Part shown: piece by piece, positions 47,016 through 58,509 of the stretch
Numbering within the stretch: the stretch's first letter is position 1
How the letters are laid out: each line of letters starts with the position of its first letter
NCBI RefSeq assembly: GCF_003173055.1
Contig: NZ_QGLF01000003.1
Coordinates: 186,001 to 250,000, forward strand
From: Zavarzinia compransoris
GTDB lineage: Bacteria; Pseudomonadota; Alphaproteobacteria; Zavarziniales; Zavarziniaceae
DNA length: 64,000 bases
Reading direction: 5' to 3'
The notes under the pieces: generated by a model
Told to the model about the DNA's origin: nothing
What the model saw: only the letters and a program-made list of their open reading frames with translations
The model's database searches: none
Position numbers and translations under genes: made by a program

Positions 47016-48050
47016 ATGATCCAGGAGTTGAACGAGCGTTCACGCCAGATCTTCCGCACCATCGTCGAGTCCTATCTCGAGACGGGGGAGCCGGTCGGTT
47101 CGCGCACCTTGTCGCAGCGCCTCGGCATCACCCTGTCGCCGGCCTCGATCCGCAACGTGATGCAGGATCTCGAACAGGCCGGCCTGCTCTATTCCCCCCA
47201 TGCCTCGGCCGGGCGGATGCCGACCCAGGCGGGCCTGCGCATCTTCGTCGACAGTTTTCTCGAACTGGGCAACCTGACCGAGGACGAGCGCCGCTCGATC
47301 GAAGCCCATGGCGCCGCCGCCGGCCGCTCGGTCGAAGACCTGCTGACCGAGGCGACCAAGCAATTGTCCGGCCTGTCGCAATGCGCCGGCCTCGTCATCG
47401 TGCCGAAGTCGGACCGTTCGCTGTCCCATGTCGAATTCGTCCACCTCGGCCCGGGGCGGGCGCTGGCCGTCCTCGTCGGCCAGGACGGCTCGGTCGAGAA
47501 CCGGATCGTCGACGTGCCGGCGGGCCTGACGCCCTCGGCCTTGCAGGCGGCGTCGAACTATATGTCGGCGCGCCTCGGCGGCCGCACCATGGCCGAGGGG
47601 CGGACGCGCATCCTGCACGAGATCGAGGACCGCAAGGCGGAACTGGACCTGCTTGCCGCCAAGGTGGTCGAAGCCGGGCTCGCCACCTGGTCGGGCGAGG
47701 ACGAGCGCAACATGCTGATCGTTTCCGGCCGCGCCCGCCTGCTCGACGATCTCACGGTGCTTGCGGATCTCGAGCGGGTCAGGCAATTGTTCGACGACCT
47801 TGAAAGCAAGCGTGACGTTCTCCAACTGTTGGAACTGGCGCAGGACGCCGATGGGGTGCGCATCTTCATCGGCTCGGAGAACAAGCTGTTCAGCCTGTCC
47901 GGCTCGTCCCTGATCGTGGCGCCCTTCAAGCGCCAGGAGGAACGGATCGTGGGCATGATCGGCGTGATCGCGCCGACAAGGGTGAATTACGGGCGGGTCG
48001 TGCCCATGGTGGATTACACCGCCAGGATGCTCGGCCGCCTGATCAGTTGA
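47016..48050 (+). CDS. hrcA: Heat-inducible transcription repressor HrcA
   Basis: Represses class I heat-shock genes by binding CIRCE, with GroEL as cofactor. The 344 residues have the winged helix (SRQIFRTIVESYLETGEPVG, SIRNVMQDLEQAGLLYSPH) and the C-terminal GAF-like core with IGSENKLFSLSGSSLIVAPF. The neighbouring grpE is cotranscribed. No CIRCE copy is visible before hrcA or dnaK in the window, so its targets are likely elsewhere (groESL). Confidence 0.96.
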   Translation: MIQELNERSRQIFRTIVESYLETGEPVGSRTLSQRLGITLSPASIRNVMQDLEQAGLLYSPHASAGRMPTQAGLRIFVDSFLELGNLTEDERRSIEAHGAAAGRSVEDLLTEATKQLSGLSQCAGLVIVPKSDRSLSHVEFVHLGPGRALAVLVGQDGSVENRIVDVPAGLTPSALQAASNYMSARLGGRTMAEGRTRILHEIEDRKAELDLLAAKVVEAGLATWSGEDERNMLIVSGRARLLDDLTVLADLERVRQLFDDLESKRDVLQLLELAQDADGVRIFIGSENKLFSLSGSSLIVAPFKRQEERIVGMIGVIAPTRVNYGRVVPMVDYTARMLGRLIS

Positions 48051-48067
48051 CGTTAAGTGGACCCGAA

Positions 48068-48643
48068 ATGACCGAGACCGAACATCCCGAAACCGTCGTG
48101 ACCGAAACCGCCGCCGAGGCGCCGGCCGCCCCGGAAGCCGGCCCCACGGTCGAAACCCTCCAGGCGGAGGTCGCCGACCTGAAGGACCGCCTGCTGCGCG
48201 CCTTCGCCGAGACCGAGAACCTGCGCCGCCGCACCGAGCGCGAGCGCGAGGATACGGCGAAATACGCCGTGACCAAGCTCGCCCGCGACCTGACCGGCGT
48301 CGCCGACAACCTGCGCCGCGCGATCGAGGCGGTGCCGGGCGACGCCCGCGCCGAGGGCGGGGCCCTGGCCGGCCTGCTCGACGGCATCGGCATGACCGAG
48401 CGCGAATTGCTCGCCGCCTTCGAAAAGGCCGGCATCACCCGCATCGCCCCGGCGCTGGGCGAGAAGGCCGATCCCAACAAGCACGAGGTGCTGTTCGAGG
48501 CGCCGGGCACCGGCCAGCCGGGCGGCGCCATCATCCAGGTCATCCAGACCGGCTACCAGATCCACGACCGCCTGCTGCGCGCGGCCAAGGTCGGCGTCGC
48601 CAAGGCCGAATCTGTCGCACCCGTGGTCGATCAGACCGCTTGA
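48068..48643 (+). CDS. grpE: Nucleotide exchange factor GrpE
   Basis: Releases ADP from DnaK. The 191 residues start with an acidic disordered tail, then a long coiled coil (VADLKDRLLRAFAETENLRRR) and the C-terminal beta domain NKHEVLFEAPGTGQPGGAIIQVIQTGY. It follows hrcA by 17 bp. dnaK and dnaJ are 4 kb downstream, separated by the metal cassette. Confidence 0.96.
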   Translation: MTETEHPETVVTETAAEAPAAPEAGPTVETLQAEVADLKDRLLRAFAETENLRRRTEREREDTAKYAVTKLARDLTGVADNLRRAIEAVPGDARAEGGALAGLLDGIGMTERELLAAFEKAGITRIAPALGEKADPNKHEVLFEAPGTGQPGGAIIQVIQTGYQIHDRLLRAAKVGVAKAESVAPVVDQTA

Positions 48644-48747
48644 CCTGAACGGTTCCGATCCGCAAAAGCTGGATCGATCGCGCGGAAAGCGCGGCGGTCC
48701 GGCAGGCGGTCTCGACGATCGTCCGTGCCGGCAGGGCAGGGGCGGCA

Positions 48748-49248
48748 ATGACCATCGGGATGCGGACAGGACGGTTGCGCCGGCGCGCTTCGCGCCGCAC
48801 TTCCCTGTCCGGCACGATCCTCGCCTTTCTTGCCGTTCTCGCCCTTGTCCTGCTGCCGTCGGTGCAGGCGGCGGCCATGGCCCGCCATGGCGGCACGACG
48901 CCACCCCCGACGGCGGCGCCGGTCGCCGGGGCCGACCAGATCTCGGTCGTGATCTGCACCCTCTATGGCTACAAGGTTGTCAGCCTTGCCGATCTTCTGG
49001 CCGGGGAGAAGGGCTCCCCCGGCCGGGACGAGGGCGGCAAGCCGCAGGCGCCGGCGGCCGACCGTTCCTGCGCCCTGTGCCCGGCCATGCCGCACCAGGC
49101 CCTGGCCGCGCCGCCCGAACCCCTGTTCCAGCCGCCGGTGCCGGTCGCGGTCGCCGCCGGCCCCTGGCTGGCGATCGCCGGCCGCATCGTGCCCGCCGGC
49201 CCGCCCGAGCGCCGGCAAGCCCGCGCCCCGCCCGTCCTCCTGGCCTGA
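48748..49248 (+). CDS. DUF2946-like secreted protein
   Basis: 166 residues with an N-terminal hydrophobic segment (ILAFLAVLALVLLPSVQAAAMA) followed by a conserved short motif with His/Cys (DRSCALCPAMPHQ) and a Pro/Ala-rich remainder. The CxxC near residue 110 in this context is the DUF2946 hallmark, a family linked to copper or other metal systems. First gene of a cassette with a PepSY membrane protein and a TonB receptor. Confidence 0.7.
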   Translation: MTIGMRTGRLRRRASRRTSLSGTILAFLAVLALVLLPSVQAAAMARHGGTTPPPTAAPVAGADQISVVICTLYGYKVVSLADLLAGEKGSPGRDEGGKPQAPAADRSCALCPAMPHQALAAPPEPLFQPPVPVAVAAGPWLAIAGRIVPAGPPERRQARAPPVLLA

Positions 49249-49314
49249 CGTCACCCGTTTCCCCGTGACTGCGCGGGCCGGCGTGCCGGCCTGCGCCCTG
49301 CCAGGACGATACTC

Positions 49315-50673
49315 ATGACCCTTTCTGCTGCCGATCGGGCCGCGGGCGCCATGCCCCGCGCCCGCCTCGGGACTTTCTACCGCGCCGTCTGGCGCTGGCA
49401 CTTCTATGCCGGGCTGTTCGCCCTGCCGTTTCTGATCGCGCTGGCGCTGACCGGCGGCCTCTACCTGTTCAAGGACGAGATCGAGCTTGCCCGCCACCGC
49501 GACCTGCTCGTGGTCGCGCCGCCGGCCTGGGCGCTGCCCGCCGACCGATTGATCGCCGCCGCCGTCGAAGCCGTTCCCGGCCGGGCGGTGAAGCTGGTCG
49601 CCCCGGCCGCGTCCGACCGCAGCATCGATATCGTGGTCGACGACGAGGCCGGGGTCCGCCGCTCGGTCTATGTCGATCCGGGCACAGGCAAGGTGCTGGG
49701 CAGCATTCCCCAGGACGAGAAACTGGCCCAGGTGCTGCGCCGGATCCATTCCCTGGCCATTCTCGGCGACGGGCCCAACCGGGTGATCGAGATCGTCGCC
49801 GGCTGGGCGGTGATCCTGGTCGTCACCGGCATCTACCTGTGGTGGCCGCGCGGCCGGCGGGGCGGTGTCGTCACCATCCGCGAAACCCCGGGCAAGCGGG
49901 TGTTCTGGCGCGACCTCCATGCCGTCACCGGCATCGTCGCCGGCGGCTTCGTGCTGTTCCTGGCGGTGACCGGCCTGCCCTGGTCGGGCTTTCTCGGCGA
50001 CCGGCTGAATGCGGAGATCAATGCCCGGGGTGCCGGCTATCCGGCCTATCTCTGGGACGCGGCACCGGAATCGAGCATTCCCCTCGGTGCGGTCACCGAA
50101 GCGGGCTGGACCCTCGAAGGCAGCCCGGTGCCGTCCTCCGCCGTCTCCGGCCATCCGGCGCTTTCGGTCGAACGGGCGCTGGAGGCGGTCCGGGCCACCG
50201 GCATCGCCCCGGGCTTCACCCTGGCCCTGCCGCAAGGGGCGGTCGGGGTCTATACCGCCTCGGTCTTCCCCGACGACATCACCCGCCAGCGCGCGGTCCA
50301 TGTCGATCAATATTCGGGCCTGGTGCTGGCCGATGTCGGCTTCGCCGATTACGGCGCCGGGGCGAAGGCGATCGAATGGGGCATCAATGTCCATCTCGGC
50401 CAGGAATTCGGGCCGCTGAACCAGATGCTGATGCTGCTCGCCTGCATCGCCATCGTGGTCATGAGCCTGGCCGCCGCCGTCATGTGGTGGAAGCGCCGGC
50501 CGGCCCGGTCCTTCGGCGTGCCGCCGGTCCCGGGCAACGGGGTGATGGCGGGGGCCAGCGCCCTCATCCTCGTCCTCTCTCTTCTGTTTCCGCTGACGGC
50601 CGCGAGCCTGCTCGCCGTCGCCGCCCTCGAATTCATCGTGCGCCTGCTGCGCCGCGGCACTGCCCGCGCCTGA
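49315..50673 (+). CDS. PepSY-associated membrane protein
   Basis: 452 residues with about four membrane helices: around 25-50 (FYAGLFALPFLIALALTGGLYLF has the family start), 160-180, 200-225 and 390-420. Two PepSY-like soluble stretches lie between them; histidines in RWHFYAGLF, RRIHSLAILG and WRDLHAVTG are conserved-looking and may bind haem, as in siderophore reductases of the FpvG type. It sits directly upstream of a TonB receptor, so a role in reducing or releasing imported metal is likely, not proven. Confidence 0.85.
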   Translation: MTLSAADRAAGAMPRARLGTFYRAVWRWHFYAGLFALPFLIALALTGGLYLFKDEIELARHRDLLVVAPPAWALPADRLIAAAVEAVPGRAVKLVAPAASDRSIDIVVDDEAGVRRSVYVDPGTGKVLGSIPQDEKLAQVLRRIHSLAILGDGPNRVIEIVAGWAVILVVTGIYLWWPRGRRGGVVTIRETPGKRVFWRDLHAVTGIVAGGFVLFLAVTGLPWSGFLGDRLNAEINARGAGYPAYLWDAAPESSIPLGAVTEAGWTLEGSPVPSSAVSGHPALSVERALEAVRATGIAPGFTLALPQGAVGVYTASVFPDDITRQRAVHVDQYSGLVLADVGFADYGAGAKAIEWGINVHLGQEFGPLNQMLMLLACIAIVVMSLAAAVMWWKRRPARSFGVPPVPGNGVMAGASALILVLSLLFPLTAASLLAVAALEFIVRLLRRGTARA

Positions 50674-50687
50674 TGAAAGGCCATCCC

Positions 50688-52724
50688 ATGCCGAAGATCC
50701 GTTTCGCCCTCGTCTCCCTGCCGGCCCTGCTCGCCGCCCTGCCGGCGGCGGCCCAGGACGTCCTGCCCACCGTCTCGGTTTCCGCCGGGGCCGTCTCCCT
50801 GACCGCGCCCGATGCGGCGGCGGCGGCCGGGATCATCGCCCGCACCCCCGGCGCCGCCGCGGTCGTTCCGGCCGAAGACTATGCCGATACGCCGGCCGCC
50901 ACCCTGAAGGATATCTTCGATTACGAGCCGGGCGTTTTCGTCCAGCCGAAATGGGGCGGCGATGCCCGCTTCTCGATCCGGGGCAGCGGCCTGTCGCGCA
51001 ATTTCCACCTGCGCGGCATCCAGCTGTTCCAGGACGGCATCCCCATGATCTTCGCCGACGGCAGCGGCGACGCCCAGGAAATCGACCCCACCGCCTATGA
51101 TCATGTCGAGGTCTGGAAGGGCGGCAACGGCCTGCGCTACGGCGCCAATTCGACCGGCGGCGCGGTCAATTTCGTCACCCCGAGCGGCCATGACGCCAGC
51201 CTTATCTCCGGCCGGGCGGTGATCGGCAGCGACGGTTTCCGCCAGCTGCAACTGGCCAGCGGCACGGCCAGCGGCGCGGTCGACGTCCATGCCACCGGCT
51301 CCTGGCTGCAGGACGACGGTTTTCGCGACCATGCGGACGGCGAGTCCTTCCGCGGCTCGGCCAACCTCGGCTGGCGCCTCTCGCCCCGGGCCGAGACCCG
51401 CTTCTATGTGAACGCCAGCGACATCGAGCAATATATCCCGGGTTCGGTCGGCAAGGCGGCGGCGCTGAACCGCCCGAGGACCGCGGCCGCCGGCAACCTG
51501 ACCCAGGATTACCAGCGCAATATCGAAGCGCTGCGCTTCGCCAACAAGACGACCGTGATCCTGGGCGAAACCAGCCTCGAGGTGGGCTTCTATGCTTCGG
51601 AAAAGCAGCTCGTCCACCCGATCTACCAGTATCTGGACTATAAATACCGGGATCAGGGCCTTTTCGCCCGGGTGGAGAACGAGGGCCGGATCTTCGGCCA
51701 CGACAACCGCCTGACGCTCGGCCTCAGCGTCGCCGGCGGCCGCCTGGACAATGCCCAGTACCAGAACCTGCCGGGCGCCCGTCAGGGCGCGCTGCTGTCG
51801 AAGGCCAAGGACAAGGCCGAGACCACCAGCCTCTATGTCGAAAACGCCTTCGACGTGGTGCCCGGGCTCGCCCTCGTCATCGGCGGCCAATACATCAGGG
51901 CCTCGCGCGAGCGGGAGGCGATCTTCAACACCGCCGGCGGCGATATCGACCTCGACGCCTTCAACCCGAAGCTCGGCCTGCTCTTCGATATCTCGGCCGG
52001 GTGGCAGGTCTTCGCCAATGTGACCAAAGCGACCGAAATGCCGAGCTTCGGCGAATTGAATTTCGCCCAGGCCGCGCTTTCGAACACCAGGCCGCAGACC
52101 GCGCTGACCTATGAGATCGGTACCAGGGGCGCCACCGCCGACCACGAATGGGATATCACCCTCTATCACAGCCGGCTGCGCCGCGAATTCCTGTTCGAGG
52201 ACCTGGGCGGCGGCCTCGTCGCCGTCGCCAATGCCGACCGCACCCTCCACCAGGGCCTGGAGGCGGGCTTCGGCCTGACGGTGGCGAAGGCCCTTTTCGT
52301 CGAGGGCGATCAGGCGGACCGGGTCTGGCTGCGGGGCGCCTATACGTTCAGCGACTTCCGCTTCGACGGCGACCGCGTGTTCGGCGACAATGAATTGCCG
52401 GGCGCGCCCCGGCACATGCTGCGGGCCGAACTGCTGTACCGGAACCCGGCGGGCTATGCCTTCGGGCCGAATGTCGAATGGGTGCCGGAAGCCTATTACG
52501 TCGACAATGCCAACCGGACGGAAACCGCATCCTATGCCCTGCTCGGCTTCAGCGCCGGCTATGACCTGTCGCGGCATGTCTCCCTCTTCTTCGAGGGCCG
52601 GAACCTTCTGGACGAGGCCTATATCGCCAGCGCCAGCACCGGCAATACGGCGACCGACGCCTCGGCCGTGTTCGAGCCGGGCAGCGGCCGCGCCCTCTTC
52701 CTCGGCGCCCATTTCAACTGGTAG
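50688..52724 (+). CDS. TonB-dependent outer membrane receptor
   Basis: 678 residues. A signal peptide ([18 protein letters not shown]) is followed by the plug domain ([67 protein letters not shown]) and a 22-strand barrel ending [17 protein letters not shown] with the aromatic C-terminal residue. The start at 50688 has AAAGG upstream; a Met five codons earlier overlaps the previous stop. Substrate probably ferric siderophore or another metal complex, by the PepSY neighbour. Confidence 0.92.
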   Translation: MPKIRFALVSLPALLAALPAAAQDVLPTVSVSAGAVSLTAPDAAAAAGIIARTPGAAAVVPAEDYADTPAATLKDIFDYEPGVFVQPKWGGDARFSIRGSGLSRNFHLRGIQLFQDGIPMIFADGSGDAQEIDPTAYDHVEVWKGGNGLRYGANSTGGAVNFVTPSGHDASLISGRAVIGSDGFRQLQLASGTASGAVDVHATGSWLQDDGFRDHADGESFRGSANLGWRLSPRAETRFYVNASDIEQYIPGSVGKAAALNRPRTAAAGNLTQDYQRNIEALRFANKTTVILGETSLEVGFYASEKQLVHPIYQYLDYKYRDQGLFARVENEGRIFGHDNRLTLGLSVAGGRLDNAQYQNLPGARQGALLSKAKDKAETTSLYVENAFDVVPGLALVIGGQYIRASREREAIFNTAGGDIDLDAFNPKLGLLFDISAGWQVFANVTKATEMPSFGELNFAQAALSNTRPQTALTYEIGTRGATADHEWDITLYHSRLRREFLFEDLGGGLVAVANADRTLHQGLEAGFGLTVAKALFVEGDQADRVWLRGAYTFSDFRFDGDRVFGDNELPGAPRHMLRAELLYRNPAGYAFGPNVEWVPEAYYVDNANRTETASYALLGFSAGYDLSRHVSLFFEGRNLLDEAYIASASTGNTATDASAVFEPGSGRALFLGAHFNW

Positions 52725-52739
52725 GCGGGGCCTGGGGAA

Positions 52740-52777
52740 CCGCCCCCGGGCAACCGGCCCCGGGGGCGGATTTTTTT
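52740..52777 (+). terminator. Intrinsic terminator after TonB receptor
   Basis: A perfect 11-bp stem CCGCCCCCGGG/CCCGGGGGCGG with an 8-nt loop, then A and seven Ts. One of the clearest terminators in the window; closes the metal cassette before dnaK. Confidence 0.9.
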
Positions 52778-52807
52778 GCCGGCAGGGGATTAGACCCCCT
52801 CACGGGC

Positions 52808-52839
52808 CGTTGCGGCGCGCAAATCAGGGCCCTATATAA
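52808..52839 (+). promoter_or_regulatory. Candidate heat-shock promoter of dnaK
   Basis: A GTTGCG-like -35 and CCTATATAA -10 are spaced as in alphaproteobacterial sigma-32 promoters, 110 bp before dnaK. The -35 half is a weak match, so this is tentative. Confidence 0.4.
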
Positions 52840-52948
52840 GCCACAGCGCGCGAGGGGGCATTGCCGGTCCCCCGCGCCCCGTTTCAGAACCCAGGGGGTG
52901 TCGCCGGTGCCGTTCGGGCCGCCGACGCCTGCCGCAAAGGAGAGTACG

Positions 52949-54868
<1,920 letters not shown>

Positions 54869-54891
54869 TCCGCAGCGTGACAGGACGTGGC

Positions 54892-54927
54892 GTGCCGGCC
54901 GTTGCCCCTCCGGGGGACGGCCGGCAC
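54892..54927 (+). other. Intercistronic hairpin between dnaK and dnaJ
   Basis: Arms GTGCCGGCCGT and ACGGCCGGCAC pair perfectly over 11 bp around an inner GCCCC/GGGGG stem, starting 24 bp after the dnaK stop. No T-run follows, so it looks like an RNA-processing or mRNA-stabilising element that could set the DnaK:DnaJ ratio. Confidence 0.6.
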
Positions 54928-54948
54928 GGCCGGTGATAGGAGTCCGCC

Positions 54949-56094
54949 ATGGCGAAGGCCGATTATTACGAACTTCTGGGCGTCGCGCGCGGGGCTTCTG
55001 CCGACGAGATCAAGAAGGCATTCCGCAAGCTGGCGATGAAGTGGCACCCGGACAAGAACCCGGGCGACGCCGAAGCGGAACAGAAATTCAAGGAAATCAA
55101 CGAAGCCTATTCGGTCCTCTCGGACGACGACAAGCGCGCCGCCTATGACCGCTACGGCCATGCCGCCTTCGAGGGCGGCGGCCCGGGCGCCGGCGCGGGC
55201 GCGCGGGGCTTCGACTTCGGCTCGTCCTTCGCCGATGTCTTCGACGACCTGTTCGGCGAATTCATGGGCCGGGGCGGCCAGCGCGGCGCCGGCGGCAGCG
55301 GCGCGACGCGCGGTTCCGACCTTCGCTACAATATGGAGATCACGCTCGAGGAAGCCTTCAAGGGCAAGAAGACGCAGATCCGCGTCCCCTCGACCGTGTC
55401 CTGCGAGGCTTGCGAGGGCTCGGGTGCCGCCCCCGGCTCGAAGCCCACCACCTGCCCGTCCTGCCAGGGCGCCGGCAAGGTGCGCGCCCAGCAGGGTTTC
55501 TTCACCGTGGAGCGGACCTGCCCGACCTGCCAGGGCGCCGGCCGGATCATCAAGGACCCGTGCAAGGTCTGCGGCGGCCATGGCCGGGTCTCGAAGGAAA
55601 AGACCCTGTCGGTCAACATCCCGCAAGGGGTGGAGGACGGCACCCGCATCCGCCTGGCCGGCGAGGGCGAGGCGGGCTTGCGCGGCGGCACGCCGGGCGA
55701 TCTCTATATCTTCCTGACCGTGGTGCCCCATGCGCTGTTCCGGCGTGACGGCGCCAACCTGTTCTGCCGCGTGCCGATTCCCATGGTGACCGCGGCCCTC
55801 GGCGGCAATATCGAAGTCCCGACCATCGACGGCAGCCGGGCCCGGGTCGCGATCCCGGCCGGCACCCAGACCGGGCGCCAGTTCCGCCTGAAGGGCAAGG
55901 GCATGCCGGCGCTGCGCGGCGGCGCCCTTGGCGATCTCTACATCAATGCGGTGGTCGAGACGCCGATGAACCTGACCGCCAAGCAGAAAGATCTCCTCAA
56001 GGAGTTCGAAAAGGCCGGCGGCAAGGGCACCAGCCCGGAATCCGAGGGGTTCTTCGCCAAGGTGAAGGAACTCTGGAACGACCTGACCGAATAG
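54949..56094 (+). CDS. dnaJ: Chaperone DnaJ (Hsp40)
   Basis: Co-chaperone stimulating DnaK ATPase. The 381 residues have the J domain with HPD (residues 33-35), a Gly/Phe-rich linker, four zinc-finger repeats [32 protein letters not shown], and two C-terminal substrate domains. AGGAG lies before the ATG. Follows dnaK after a hairpin. Confidence 0.98.
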   Translation: MAKADYYELLGVARGASADEIKKAFRKLAMKWHPDKNPGDAEAEQKFKEINEAYSVLSDDDKRAAYDRYGHAAFEGGGPGAGAGARGFDFGSSFADVFDDLFGEFMGRGGQRGAGGSGATRGSDLRYNMEITLEEAFKGKKTQIRVPSTVSCEACEGSGAAPGSKPTTCPSCQGAGKVRAQQGFFTVERTCPTCQGAGRIIKDPCKVCGGHGRVSKEKTLSVNIPQGVEDGTRIRLAGEGEAGLRGGTPGDLYIFLTVVPHALFRRDGANLFCRVPIPMVTAALGGNIEVPTIDGSRARVAIPAGTQTGRQFRLKGKGMPALRGGALGDLYINAVVETPMNLTAKQKDLLKEFEKAGGKGTSPESEGFFAKVKELWNDLTE

Positions 56095-56161
56095 CGAGGC
56101 CGCCCCTCGTCCCGCCGGCGGGGCGGGGGGCACGGGTCTTCAGACCGACAAGGATATGGCC

Positions 56162-56965
56162 ATGACCACGATCGGCATTCTCGGCTGCGCGGGGCGCATG
56201 GGCCGCAGCCTGATCAACGCCGCCCTCAATGCCGGCGCCACCCTGGCCGGCGGCACGGAACGGCCGGGGTCCGAATTCGTCGGCGCCGATCTCGGCACGC
56301 TGGTCGGCCGGGCGCCGCTCGGCGTCGCCGTGACCGACAGCGCGGAAGACCTGTTCGCCCGCGCCGATGTGATCATCGATTTCACCGCCCCCGTGGCAGC
56401 ACCCCTCCATGCCGGCCTCGCGGGCAGGACGGGCCGGGCGCTGGTGATCGGCACCACCGGCCTGTCCGCCGAACAGCAGGCGGCGGTGGTTGCCGCGGCC
56501 ACGGCCGCGCCGGTGGTCCAGGCCGCCAATTTCAGCCTGGGGGTCAATCTCCTGGCCGCGCTGACCCGCAAGGTCGCAACCATCCTCGGGCCCGAGGAGT
56601 GGGATATCGAAATCGTCGAGATGCACCACCGCCACAAGGTCGACGCCCCCTCGGGCACCGCCCTGGCCCTGGGGCGCGAGGCGGCGGCGGGGCGCGGCGT
56701 CGCGCTCGACGCGGTTTCGGACCGGGTGCGCGACGGTCATACCGGGGCCCGGGTGAAGGGCCATATCGGCTTCGCCACCCTGCGGGGCGGCGATGTCGTC
56801 GGCGAGCATTCGGTGGTTTTCGCCGCCGACGGCGAACGGGTGGAACTGACCCACAAGGCGACGGACCGGGGCATTTTCTCGCGCGGTGCCGTCCATGCCG
56901 CGCTCTGGGCCGCCGGCAAGCCCGCCGGCCTTTACGACATGGCGGATGTCCTCGATCTCGGCTGA
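56162..56965 (+). CDS. dapB: 4-hydroxy-tetrahydrodipicolinate reductase
   Basis: Lysine/diaminopimelate synthesis, NAD(P)H reduction. The 267 residues hold GILGCAGRMGRSLI, the catalytic pair in EMHHRHKVDAPSGTAL and the closing SRGAVHAALWAAGKPAGLYDMADVL. The ATG at 56162 has AAGGAT at normal spacing; an ATG two codons earlier is too close to it. Downstream of dnaJ, where it is often found in alphaproteobacteria. Confidence 0.95.
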   Translation: MTTIGILGCAGRMGRSLINAALNAGATLAGGTERPGSEFVGADLGTLVGRAPLGVAVTDSAEDLFARADVIIDFTAPVAAPLHAGLAGRTGRALVIGTTGLSAEQQAAVVAAATAAPVVQAANFSLGVNLLAALTRKVATILGPEEWDIEIVEMHHRHKVDAPSGTALALGREAAAGRGVALDAVSDRVRDGHTGARVKGHIGFATLRGGDVVGEHSVVFAADGERVELTHKATDRGIFSRGAVHAALWAAGKPAGLYDMADVLDLG

Positions 56966-56967
56966 GG

Positions 56968-57022
56968 CCGGCAGCCGATCGGAAATCGGTCTCGGCCCCG
57001 GCGGGGAACCGCCGGCTGCCGG
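56968..57022 (+). terminator. Stem-loop after dapB
   Basis: CCGGCAGCCG (56968-56977) and CGGCTGCCGG (57013-57022) pair perfectly around an inner hairpin, three bases past the dapB stop. Only a weak T-rich run follows. Confidence 0.5.
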
Positions 57023-57076
57023 AAGGGTTACTCTTCTCGTGATCGATCATTCTTCACAATGAGAACGAGGACTTCC

Positions 57077-57562
57077 ATGAAGACGACCGCTATTGCCCTG
57101 GCGCTGCTGGCCTCCCTTGGCCTTGCCGCCTGCGACGACGGCGCCAAGACCGGCTCGTCCGAACAGCCCGCGGCGGGTGCCGGCAGCACCTCTGCCCCGG
57201 CCCCGGTGACCCCCGCGCCGGCGACCCCGGCTCCCGCTGCCCCGGCCACCCCGGCTCCGGCGGCGCCCGCCCCAGTAACGCCGGCTCCGGTAACGCCGGC
57301 CCCGGATTCGCAAAGCTCGGCCCCGACCCCGGGCCCGGCGGAGCAATTGGGCCAGGACGCCGGCAAGGCCCTGGATGACGCGGCCAAGGCGACCGACAAG
57401 GCGGTCGACGATGCCGCCAAGGCGACCGGCGAAGCGCTGGATGCCGCCGGCAAGGCGATCAGCGACACCGCCGCCGAAGCCGAGAAGAAGGTCGACGAGG
57501 TTATCGGCGGCCAGCCCGCCGATCCGGCGACCGCGCCCCAGCCCGGCAAGCCCGCGCAGTAA
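57077..57562 (+). CDS. Repeat-rich putative lipoprotein
   Basis: 161 residues. A signal peptide ends in a lipobox (LASLGLAACDDG). Next is a low-complexity Ala/Pro/Val stretch built of TPAP-type repeats (about residues 42-76), then a strongly amphipathic 11-residue repeat: KALDDAAKATD, KAVDDAAKATG, EALDAAGKAIS, then a degenerate DTAAEAEKKVD copy. Such 11-mers are typical of LEA-like or surface-binding helices. Function unknown; envelope-anchored stress or spacer protein is a guess. Start at 57077 has GAGGA upstream. Confidence 0.7.
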   Translation: MKTTAIALALLASLGLAACDDGAKTGSSEQPAAGAGSTSAPAPVTPAPATPAPAAPATPAPAAPAPVTPAPVTPAPDSQSSAPTPGPAEQLGQDAGKALDDAAKATDKAVDDAAKATGEALDAAGKAISDTAAEAEKKVDEVIGGQPADPATAPQPGKPAQ

Positions 57563-57602
57563 GTCTCAAGTCCGCGCGGCAAGTCTCAGGCGGCGGCGTC
57601 CC

Positions 57603-58121
57603 TCAGGGCGCCGCCGTCGTCATATTGGTCCGGCGGGCGGCCAGCGCCGTGCGCAGGCCCGCGGCCAGGTCGAGACGTTCCGCCGGCGACAGGCAGGCGG
57701 CGAAGACGAAGCGTCGGCCATGGCTGGCGATGGCGATTTCATTGTCGTCCTCGTCCCGCACTTCGATCTCGATGCGGGCCCAGCTCGGCTCGAAGCGATA
57801 GCGGCGGCGGATGCCCTTGCGGTCCACCCGCTCGATCGTGAGGTCGCGGTCGGAAAGGCGGATGCGCTCGAAGGCGCGGGCGGCCCGGTAATTGGCCCTG
57901 AAGGCGAACCAGATCAGGGCGACGTCCAGGCCGAAAAAGCCGAATACCGGCCAGGCCCCCAGCATCAGGAACATGACGCCCGAGGCAAAGCTGACCAGCG
58001 CGATCGCCAGCATCAGCGCCGTGAAGGCGCGCGGCCCCAGCGAGCGATGCGGGCTGACCACCGCATCGAACCAAAGGCGATCGAGCAAGTGGCGATCAAG
58101 GTCTGGGGTTGCAGGGTGCAT
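57603..58121 (-). CDS. DUF2244 membrane protein
   Basis: 172 residues with two hydrophobic helices (roughly 35-55 and 57-75) and a C-terminal soluble part (YRFEPSWARIEIEVRDEDDNE, then GRRFVFAACLSPAERLDLA) matching DUF2244. Unknown function; in many alphaproteobacteria it sits near the nth gene, as here. The ATG at 58121 is used; an upstream extension overlaps the toxin gene and is not convincing. Confidence 0.8.
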   Translation of the reverse strand: MHPATPDLDRHLLDRLWFDAVVSPHRSLGPRAFTALMLAIALVSFASGVMFLMLGAWPVFGFFGLDVALIWFAFRANYRAARAFERIRLSDRDLTIERVDRKGIRRRYRFEPSWARIEIEVRDEDDNEIAIASHGRRFVFAACLSPAERLDLAAGLRTALAARRTNMTTAAP

Positions 58122-58128
58122 TCCGGTT

Positions 58129-58509
58129 TCAATAAGACGACCAATGCCGAAACCACTCGGCAAGTTGTAATTCTTCCAGCCGGCCGGCGGCAAGCGCAAG
58201 GATGGTCTCGACCACATCCTTCTCGCTGGCACGCAGCCGCATGCCGTTGAGGGCCAAAAGTGTTGCCGCCACCACGAAGGCGGTCCGCTTGTTGCCGTCG
58301 ACGAAAGGGTGATTGCGCGCAATGCCGAAGGCATAGGCCGCTGCCAGGGCCGGCAAGTCCGGGTCGCCGTAAGCGACGAGATTCAGTGCCCGTGCCAATG
58401 CGGATGCCAGCAAGCCAAGGTCGCGGACACCTTCCCCGCCGCCGTGTTCCACGATCTGGGCGGCGTGCATGGCCAGAACTGCGCGTTCCGATAGCCAGCG
58501 CGGGGTCAT
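58129..58509 (-). CDS. doc: Doc (death-on-curing) family toxin
   Basis: 126-residue Fic/Doc fold kinase-like toxin. The catalytic motif HPFVDGNKRTAF matches Doc's HxFx(D/N)xNKR, with LLASALARALNLVAYGDPD helices before it. Doc phosphorylates EF-Tu, halting translation. The upstream antitoxin gene overlaps it by four bases, a classical toxin-antitoxin operon. Confidence 0.92.
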   Translation of the reverse strand: MTPRWLSERAVLAMHAAQIVEHGGGEGVRDLGLLASALARALNLVAYGDPDLPALAAAYAFGIARNHPFVDGNKRTAFVVAATLLALNGMRLRASEKDVVETILALAAGRLEELQLAEWFRHWSSY

